A stretch of 64,000 nt of DNA, from positions 23,597-87,596 of the forward strand of contig CAZSFZ010000007.1 in the NCBI GenBank assembly GCA_964606385.1, written 5' to 3'. This DNA is from Aquincolibacterium sp964606385 (GTDB lineage Bacteria > Omnitrophota > Omnitrophia > Omnitrophales > Aquincolibacteriaceae). Shown piece after piece: positions 58,836 through 64,000 of this stretch. The stretch's first letter is position 1; each line of letters starts with the position of its first letter. A model generated the notes under the pieces. That model did not search any database and was not told the origin of the DNA. It saw only the letters and a list, made by a program, of their open reading frames with translations. The translations under genes and the position numbers were made by a program.

Positions 58836-58862
58836 TTAAGTTTTGTCACGCTGCGTCGATAT
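58836..58862 (+). promoter_or_regulatory. Sigma-28 promoter of flgM
   Basis: TTAAGTTT (58836-58843), exactly 11 bases, GTCGATAT (58855-58862): 13 of 16 matches to the sigma-28 consensus. It lies in the gap between fliA and flgM, about 85 bases before the flgM start, so FliA would drive its own anti-sigma factor. Confidence 0.65.
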
Positions 58863-58947
58863 ACTGGATGCCACAGCGAAGGAAGCCGTGTAGTTGTTTT
58901 ATCCCAAGGCGGCCGCAAGTGGCTCAAAGGCAGGAAGAATGCAAAGC

Positions 58948-59187
58948 GTGGCAGAAAAAAGAAACAGATTCAAGATCCAGGCCCCGAGCGAGAAAACGAC
59001 CGCCGAGAAAGACCGCGAGGAGGTCCGGAAATACCTTCGACTTATCCCCACTGAAGCGGAGCCCAATCTGGGGCGCGTCCGCGAGATCAAAGAAGAGATC
59101 AAAAAAGGAACTTACCTCACGCGTGAGATCATCGAAGAGGCTGCCATGCAGCTCGCCCTGAGGCTTTTAAGGAAAGAAAAGAACTAA
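58948..59187 (+). CDS. flgM: FlgM-type anti-sigma-28 factor
   Basis: 79 aa from GTG 58948 (AGGAAGA nine bases upstream); ATG 58939 is an alternative with no room for a ribosome-binding site. The C-terminal half carries the FlgM motif: RVREIKEEIKKGTYLTREII followed by AAMQLALRLL, compared with the family form V.ELK..I..G.Y.......A..LL. The N-terminus is polar and probably disordered, as in FlgM. It follows fliA behind a sigma-28 promoter. Its end overlaps the convergent glycoamylase gene by four bases. Confidence 0.75.
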   Translation: MAEKRNRFKIQAPSEKTTAEKDREEVRKYLRLIPTEAEPNLGRVREIKEEIKKGTYLTREIIEEAAMQLALRLLRKEKN

Positions 59188-60452
59188 TTCGTTTGAGGGG
59201 CGGATCGCCGCTCGAGACCCGTAAGCTCGATCCACTTCTTGATCGCCGGCAGTTCCATGAATTTCTTCCACACGATCTCACCATTCAGGTAATTTTCCAG
59301 CATTAAAAGCGAGATCCCCTGATCGATCCCGAGGTATTCCTCGGCCCACCATTGTTTATCGAGGTTAAAGGCGTCTTTGAACCCGAAATTCCCGTACAGG
59401 TTTTTTTGATGGTTATCATAGAAAAAACGGATGGCCTGCGTGGAAAGTTCCGGCGTGAAAACGATCGAGGAGACCGCCGCGTAAGGAGCGATCGTTCCGT
59501 CCTGGATCCCGCCGCCCGGTTTTCCGCCGTACGCTTTGTAGCCTCCTGGTCCCACGGATGCCGAAAGTCCCCACGAGGCTTCGGAATAACCCTTGGACTG
59601 GCCGGCAAAACTCATGGAATAGTCCCGGTTCGCGAGCGTTGCTTCGCGCGAATTCTCAAAATAATTGATCCCACCGTCGTCTAATTTTCTAAAATCGATA
59701 TAGGCATGCGAAAACTGATAAGTAAAAAGAGAGCCGGTCGAAGCGTAAATCACGCTGTGCCCGTTGTAATTGCCTGCGGGCCGCAGCCATCGCTCCCAGG
59801 TTTTGGGGGGTGCGGGGAAGGTGGGGGAACCGACCGCGAGGGCCACGAGGATCATGAGCTCATTATAAGAATCCCAGTAATAAGGAAGGAATTTTGACTC
59901 CGGCGTCCATCCCATACAAATAAAGTCCGAACCGTTCATCATCCATTTCCAGTTAACGCGTTCGTAGATCTCTTTGGCGAGCTGTTCGATCTCGGTCCCC
60001 GGATAATAACGGGCGGCCAAGAGCGCTCCGGCAACCGCGAGCGCGGTGTCGATCGAAGAAGCCTCGGAACTCCAGACTCGCTTCCCGGTCCGCGTATCCA
60101 GAAAATGGTAAAAGAACCCCTGCTCATGAGCGGCTTTGTGGCGGAGCGTTTGAAGGGTCGTCAGGATCCTTGCGTAAGCATAATCCTGGGCGAGCCAGCC
60201 GCGGGAGCCGCCGATCGCATAGGCCGCGAGAGCGAACCCCGTCGCCGCGACTGAAGATGGAGAGCCGGACCGGGAAGAATCCTTGGTTAATCCGGTGAGC
60301 TTGTCCGAGAAACGAGTGAAGTATTGAAGCGTGTCTCTTTCGATCTTATTCAAAAGCACCTGGTCTTCGGGGGAAGGTTCGTAGGCCTGAAGCGGCAAGG
60401 GACACAAGACGAGAGAAATAACGAGCGAACAGACCGTGAGGCGCTTAAGCAT
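59184..60452 (-). CDS. Exported glycoamylase family protein (GH144-like)
   Basis: 422 aa. Signal peptide (LTVCSLVISLVLCPLPLQA). Family PF10091 features: LQYFTRFSDKLTGLTKDSSR, SVAATGFALAAYAIGG, SSIDTALAVAGALLAARYY, SYNELMILVALAVG, EASWGLSASVGPGGYKAYG, GTIAPYAAVSSIVFTPE and WWAEEYLGIDQGISLLMLEN. Members of this family include GH144 endo-beta-1,2-glucanases. It is preceded by a HAMP protein that it overlaps by eight bases. Its substrate cannot be fixed here, but beta-1,2-glucan is the best guess and links it to the GH94 locus. Confidence 0.8.
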   Translation of the reverse strand: MLKRLTVCSLVISLVLCPLPLQAYEPSPEDQVLLNKIERDTLQYFTRFSDKLTGLTKDSSRSGSPSSVAATGFALAAYAIGGSRGWLAQDYAYARILTTLQTLRHKAAHEQGFFYHFLDTRTGKRVWSSEASSIDTALAVAGALLAARYYPGTEIEQLAKEIYERVNWKWMMNGSDFICMGWTPESKFLPYYWDSYNELMILVALAVGSPTFPAPPKTWERWLRPAGNYNGHSVIYASTGSLFTYQFSHAYIDFRKLDDGGINYFENSREATLANRDYSMSFAGQSKGYSEASWGLSASVGPGGYKAYGGKPGGGIQDGTIAPYAAVSSIVFTPELSTQAIRFFYDNHQKNLYGNFGFKDAFNLDKQWWAEEYLGIDQGISLLMLENYLNGEIVWKKFMELPAIKKWIELTGLERRSAPQTN

Positions 60453-61089
60453 TAGAGCTGGTTTGAACCGCGGAAAGCTTTTCCTGGATCTTGGTGACGG
60501 CCTGCGGCGCGTCCTTTTCCCGGGACAGGCGCTTGAGATCGGAAAACAGATGGTCCGTTTTTTCTATCGCCTCATTGAACTCCTGAGCAACCGGATGTCC
60601 TTCGTCCCGCTTTCTCAAATAAACACGCGTCCGGTAATCTCCCTTTTCCATTTCATTGAAAGCTTTGCTGAATCTGAAAAAAGGCCCCGCGATCTTATGG
60701 GAAATGAAGATTGTGCCCCAGCCCAGGAAAAAAAGGAGCAGCGCGAACTTCCAAAAAAGCGAGCGGTTCGTTTCCATCAAAATCCCCTGAAAGATTTCCC
60801 GCTGGCGCTGGCTCAATTTTTCTGTTTGCCGGAAAAAAGACAGGGCGGAAAGGTCCTGTACCGCTGCCGGTCGCCGGGCCTGCTCATACTCAACCATGCG
60901 GGAAGCGGTCACGAGATCATTCAGCGTCTGTTCGTTCGAAAAGGTCTCGAGCACCTTGCTCCAGATCCCGAAATAGACCCCCGCGAGAGCGACAAAATTG
61001 ATCAAAAGAAGCGGAAGGATCACCGCGAGCATGAAGCGGAGCTGAAGGGGCTTGTTGATGAAAAAATGTTTCCGGCGGTTCTGGGCCAT
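60445..61089 (-). CDS. Membrane protein with HAMP domain
   Basis: 214 aa. Two membrane segments (LAVILPLLLINFVALAGVYF and FWKFALLLFFLGWGTIFI) around a periplasmic helical region, then a HAMP domain (SHKIAGPFFRFSKAFNEMEKGDYRTRVYLRKRDE) and a short coiled coil. No kinase, cyclase or chemoreceptor signalling domain follows. GAGGAG lies five bases before the ATG. Overlap with the glycoamylase gene suggests a shared function, perhaps sensing. Role unknown. Confidence 0.7.
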   Translation of the reverse strand: MAQNRRKHFFINKPLQLRFMLAVILPLLLINFVALAGVYFGIWSKVLETFSNEQTLNDLVTASRMVEYEQARRPAAVQDLSALSFFRQTEKLSQRQREIFQGILMETNRSLFWKFALLLFFLGWGTIFISHKIAGPFFRFSKAFNEMEKGDYRTRVYLRKRDEGHPVAQEFNEAIEKTDHLFSDLKRLSREKDAPQAVTKIQEKLSAVQTSSNA

Positions 61090-61129
61090 AAAATCTCCTC
61101 GGCGCTCATACTATTGAAAAGGAAATCAT

Positions 61130-61158
61130 CTGTCAAAACGTTCTTCCTTGTATATAAT
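61130..61158 (+). promoter_or_regulatory. Promoter of glmS
   Basis: CTGTCA (61130-61135), a 17-base spacer and a perfect TATAAT (61153-61158). The transcript would start near 61165, so the heptad repeat at 61175-61228 would be part of the 5' leader. Confidence 0.55.
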
Positions 61159-61174
61159 ACGCAAAAAACTGAGG

Positions 61175-61228
61175 AATGGGCAACGCTGAACGGTGAACGG
61201 ACATTTCCCGTTAGCCGTTTCCCGAGGA
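61175..61228. repeat. Heptad inverted-repeat element, AACGG type (before glmS)
   Basis: Left arm: AATGGGC, AACGCTG, AACGGTG, AACGGAC in exact 7-base register (61175-61202); right arm: CCGTTAG, CCGTTTC, CCGAGGA (61208-61228). Same design as the element before bioD, with shared CCGTTAGCCGTT. It ends ten bases before the glmS ATG and overlaps the ribosome-binding area (GAGGAG). Confidence 0.7.
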
Positions 61229-61238
61229 GCGAAAAGAA

Positions 61239-63083
61239 ATGTGCGGGATTGTCGGTTATGTAGGCTACCGGAATACGGTTCCTGTCCTGATGGATGGGTT
61301 GGAGCGGCTCGAATACCGGGGCTATGACTCGGCTGGCATCGCTTGCATTGGCCATCAAAAGGGCGGCTTGTCCGTGATAAAAGAAAAGGGCAAGCTCGGG
61401 GTCCTGAGAGAAAAACTCAGGGATTTCACCATTGAGGCCCACATCGGGATCGGACATACCCGCTGGGCGACCCACGGAGAACCCTCCCGCGCGAATGCTC
61501 ACCCCCATGTTGACGCCTCTGGGGAAGTGGTGCTTGTCCATAACGGCATTGTCGAAAATTACGCTCTTATTAAAAGTGCCCTTCAAAAACAAAAAGTAAG
61601 GTTTCTTTCTCAGACCGACACCGAAGTCGGCGTGAACTTGATCGGGGCCTATTACCGAAAATCCAAAAAACTTTTCGATGCCGTCAAGCGGGCCGTCAGC
61701 GAATTGCACGGATTTTTTGCCTTTGTTCTTTTCGCGAAAGAGGATCCCGGCACGCTGATCGCTTATAAAAGGTCCAACCCGCTTGTGATCGGGCTCGGGC
61801 AAGGCGAGAACTTTATCGCAAGCGATGTAACGGCGCTTCTTCCCTATACAAGGCAGGTGATCTACCTGGAAGACGACGATCTAGCCATGATCACCGCCAA
61901 AGAGGTTTCCATTTATTCTCTAAAAACAAAATCCTGGGTCAAGCGTCAGGCGACGACCGTCCTCTGGGATGTGTCCCAGGCCCAGAAGCAGGGATTTCCT
62001 CACTTTATGCTTAAAGAGATGTACGAGCAGCCGGAGGTCCTGAAGAACATCCTGGCGAAACGGATCCAGAAGGACGGGGAGATCTTTTTTGACACTTTGA
62101 ATAAAAAATTCCAAAAGAAACTCCGCAAGATCGAACGGGTTTCCATGATCAGCTGCGGGACGGCTTACCACGCGGGCCTGGTGGGAAGCATCGCCATGGA
62201 GCAGTACGCGAGGATCCCGTGTCAAACCCAAGTCTCGAGCGAATTCCGGTACGGCGACCCGATCCTGAGCCCCAAAGACCTTGTGGTGCTGATCACGCAA
62301 TCCGGCGAGACCGCGGACACGCTGGCGGCTTTACGCGAAGCGAAAGCGAAGGGCGCCCTGACGCTTGCGGTGGTGAATGTGGTCGGAAGCACGATCGCGC
62401 GCGAAGCGGACGCGGTGATTTACACGCACGCGGGCCCCGAGATCGGCGTGGCGTCCACCAAGGCTTATATGGCCCAGCTTGCGACATTGCTTTTATTGGC
62501 GCTCTCGATGGCCCGGATATGCAAAAAAATCCACCTGGCGGAGCTTAAAACCCTCCTTCGTGAATTTAAAAAAATGCCGGAACATTGCGCCAAAGTCCTC
62601 AAAGAGATCAAAAGGTTCGAGCGCTGCGCCCAAAAACACGCGACGCGGCGCAATTTTCTATACCTCGGCCGGGGATGCAATTATCCGAACGCGCTTGAAG
62701 GCGCCCTGAAACTCAAGGAGATCTCCTATGCCCACGCGCACGGTTACGCCGCGGGAGAAATGAAGCACGGACCGATCGCCTTGATCGACCACGAGCAGCC
62801 CGTGATCTGCCTTGCCCCGGATTCCTTGACCTACGACAAGATGGTCTCGAACATCCAGGAAATTCGCGCGCGGGACGGTATCGTGATCGCGATCGGTACC
62901 GAAGGGCGCAAAGATCTTGAAAAAATGGCCGATGATTTTTTTGCGATCCCCAAAGTCCCGGAGATCCTTTCGCCGCTTCTCACGGTGATCCCGCTTCAGT
63001 TTTTTGCCTATAAAATGGCCGTCTTGAACGGTCGCGATGTGGATCAACCCAGGAATTTGGCAAAGTCCGTTACTGTTGAATAA
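61239..63083 (+). CDS. glmS: Glutamine-fructose-6-phosphate aminotransferase
   Basis: Makes glucosamine-6-phosphate for peptidoglycan and LPS. 614 aa. N-terminal glutaminase with Cys directly after Met (MCGIVGYVGYRNTVPVL), LEYRGYDSAGIA, GHTRWATHGEPSRANAHPH. C-terminal SIS domains with MISCGTAYHAGLVGSI, LITQSGETADTLAALREA and AGEMKHGPIALID, ending NLAKSVTVE. No glmS ribozyme is seen in its leader. Confidence 0.97.
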   Translation: MCGIVGYVGYRNTVPVLMDGLERLEYRGYDSAGIACIGHQKGGLSVIKEKGKLGVLREKLRDFTIEAHIGIGHTRWATHGEPSRANAHPHVDASGEVVLVHNGIVENYALIKSALQKQKVRFLSQTDTEVGVNLIGAYYRKSKKLFDAVKRAVSELHGFFAFVLFAKEDPGTLIAYKRSNPLVIGLGQGENFIASDVTALLPYTRQVIYLEDDDLAMITAKEVSIYSLKTKSWVKRQATTVLWDVSQAQKQGFPHFMLKEMYEQPEVLKNILAKRIQKDGEIFFDTLNKKFQKKLRKIERVSMISCGTAYHAGLVGSIAMEQYARIPCQTQVSSEFRYGDPILSPKDLVVLITQSGETADTLAALREAKAKGALTLAVVNVVGSTIAREADAVIYTHAGPEIGVASTKAYMAQLATLLLLALSMARICKKIHLAELKTLLREFKKMPEHCAKVLKEIKRFERCAQKHATRRNFLYLGRGCNYPNALEGALKLKEISYAHAHGYAAGEMKHGPIALIDHEQPVICLAPDSLTYDKMVSNIQEIRARDGIVIAIGTEGRKDLEKMADDFFAIPKVPEILSPLLTVIPLQFFAYKMAVLNGRDVDQPRNLAKSVTVE

Positions 63084-63099
63084 CCAAGGAGACAAAACC

Positions 63100-63627
63100 A
63101 TGAAATGTCCTCGCACCGGCGCCAACATGAAGGAAGTGGAAATTAACGGTATCAAACTCGATATTTCGGAAGGATGCGCAGGCGTCTGGTTTGACAACTT
63201 CGAATTCCAGAAATTTGATGAAGCCCATGAAGGCGCCGGGGACCAGCTGATTGGCATGCTTGAGAAAGCCTCTAAACAAGAAGTTGATCTCAATAAGCGC
63301 ATCTCTTGCCCCCGTTGCCCGAATACCGTCTTGATGAGACACTTTGCGAGTCCGCTCCGGAAGATCCAGATCGACAAATGTCCGGCCTGCGGGGGTATGT
63401 GGTTGGATGCCGGGGAATTGGCCCATTACCGCAAGCTTTTCCCGACCCAGCAAGATCTTGAAAAAGTCCGGGAAGAATTTATCGCCAAAACGATCATGCC
63501 GCTTCTGAAAGCAGAAGCCGCCAAAGAGCAGGCAAAGCTTCAAGAGGCCCAGCGGGTGGCCGGCGCGCTAAGATTTATTTGTCCAAGCCATTATATTCCT
63601 GGGAAGCAAAACGGCGCCGCATTTTAG
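63100..63627 (+). CDS. Zinc-ribbon protein (zf-TFIIB type)
   Basis: 175 aa from ATG 63100, eight bases behind AAGGAG. Two zf-TFIIB-like units: CPRTGANMKEVEINGIKLD with GCAGVWFD, and CPRCPNTVLMRHFA with CPACGGMWLDAGELAHYRK. The first has a degenerate cysteine pair (CPRTG). A charged helix follows (EEFIAKTIMPLLKAEAAKEQAK) and a tail with a single Cys. Family function unknown, probably nucleic-acid or protein binding. It follows glmS after 16 bases. Confidence 0.75.
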   Translation: MKCPRTGANMKEVEINGIKLDISEGCAGVWFDNFEFQKFDEAHEGAGDQLIGMLEKASKQEVDLNKRISCPRCPNTVLMRHFASPLRKIQIDKCPACGGMWLDAGELAHYRKLFPTQQDLEKVREEFIAKTIMPLLKAEAAKEQAKLQEAQRVAGALRFICPSHYIPGKQNGAAF

Positions 63628-64000
63628 GCGCTGCGAGCTGTTTGGGGGCCTTAGGGAGCTTAAGATAATCTATAACCCGTTATTTTGTAATGGGTTACAG
63701 TTGTTCCGGAGATTAGAAGCCGCTTTAAGTATTTTGCTCCAAGCCCTTGCCAAAAACGAAGTTATCGGGTAGCCTTCCCCCGGCTTAAAAAAAATCAAAA
63801 AATTTTTTATTAAAGCTTGACAGGATTTTGTTCGTTCATATAATACCCGTCACCTCTAAGGAACGGGGTATACGGTTTCATTCAGAATTACTTCTTTTAA
63901 ATTTCGCAGTTCCTTTCTTGACGCTTTCTCTTCAAGGGAAATTTTTTTGTCTCGAAGGGTTGTTCTTTCTCATTTTTGTGTGCGGAGCCGGAAGTAAGTT
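63628..64000 (+). other. Non-coding end of window with strong promoter and leader
   Basis: No gene is seen in these 373 bases. A hairpin with 10-bp arms (TAACCCGTTA and TAATGGGTTA, one G-T pair) lies at 63673-63697. The promoter at 63817-63844 starts a transcript that runs out of the window; the last 150 bases have no open frame and look like the leader of a stable RNA. Confidence 0.5.
63817..63844 (+). promoter_or_regulatory. Consensus promoter with an UP-element-like A/T tract
   Basis: TTGACA (63817-63822), a 16-base spacer and TATAAT (63839-63844), both boxes perfect. Directly upstream (63787-63815) is a nearly pure A/T tract like the UP element of rRNA promoters. This is the strongest promoter in the window. 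Confidence 0.75.

Noticed and set aside
9631..61228. Heptad elements as CRISPR or insertion-sequence ends
   Set aside because: Units are 7 bases, vary in sequence, face each other, and have no spacers, transposase or target duplication.
61165..61238. glmS ribozyme in the glmS leader
   Set aside because: The leader is too short and consists of the heptad element; ribozyme core elements are not seen.

Overview
The window is a replication-origin region of a Gram-negative-type bacterium. It carries outer-membrane beta-barrel and lipoprotein genes, biotin-dependent fatty acid synthesis, MurA and an L,D-transpeptidase. Gene content and style (redundant glycoamylase-like enzymes, an unusual Rnf-like cluster, a sigma-28/FlgM pair, no close match that I can name) suggest an uncultured lineage such as the PVC/Omnitrophota neighbourhood. 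That placement is inference, and nothing here fixes the taxonomy. I found no tRNA or rRNA gene, insertion sequence, phage gene or CRISPR array.

Region 1 (1-13,831) is the origin. gyrA (cut by the window edge), gyrB, a DUF721/DciA-like gene, dnaN and dnaA run leftward; rpmH, rnpA, yidD, yidC, mnmG, parA and parB run rightward. The AT-rich gap between dnaA and rpmH has a consensus DnaA box and is the best oriC candidate. Two perfect parS sites flank the mnmG-parA gap. recF, mnmE and rsmG are absent from their usual places.

Region 2 (13,998-21,283) holds a sugar-binding lipoprotein, a GH94 phosphorylase, a secreted glycoamylase-like protein and a ROK regulator. It reads as a beta-glucan (perhaps beta-1,2-glucan) utilisation locus; a second glycoamylase-type gene lies at 59,184-60,452.

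Region 3 (21,308-28,853) is a biotin operon: bioB, an SDR reductase, a ketoacyl synthase, bioF, a secreted metallopeptidase, bioA and bioD. accA, a subunit of a biotin-dependent enzyme complex, is also in the window.

Region 4 (28,871-32,253) is the most unusual part. It is an rnfC-rnfD-(36-aa membrane peptide)-rnfE-like-rnfA-like cluster in which almost every cofactor site of the Rnf complex is gone except the two 4Fe-4S motifs of RnfC. rnfB is missing and RnfG appears to be reduced to its membrane anchor.

Region 5 (32,328-44,449) is housekeeping: pilT, polA, coaE, rho, rpmE, prfA, prmC, murA, rpsP, trmD, rplS, rnhB, yraN. Region 6 (44,460-47,516) is a beta-barrel outer-membrane protein and an exported kinase-like protein behind a near-consensus sigma-28 promoter. 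Region 7 (47,589-53,925, minus strand) is a response regulator, a REC-GGDEF-EAL protein and a sensor histidine kinase, preceded by comM. Region 8 (54,115-63,627) has a PAP2-like protein, an L,D-transpeptidase, accA, a TPR-MerR-sigma28-FlgM set, a HAMP protein with a glycoamylase, glmS and a zinc-ribbon protein. The window ends in a very strong promoter with an UP-like tract whose product lies outside.

A second window-wide signal is a family of four intergenic elements (before mnmG, bioD, prfA and glmS). Each is built of 7-base units in exact register on both arms of an inverted repeat.
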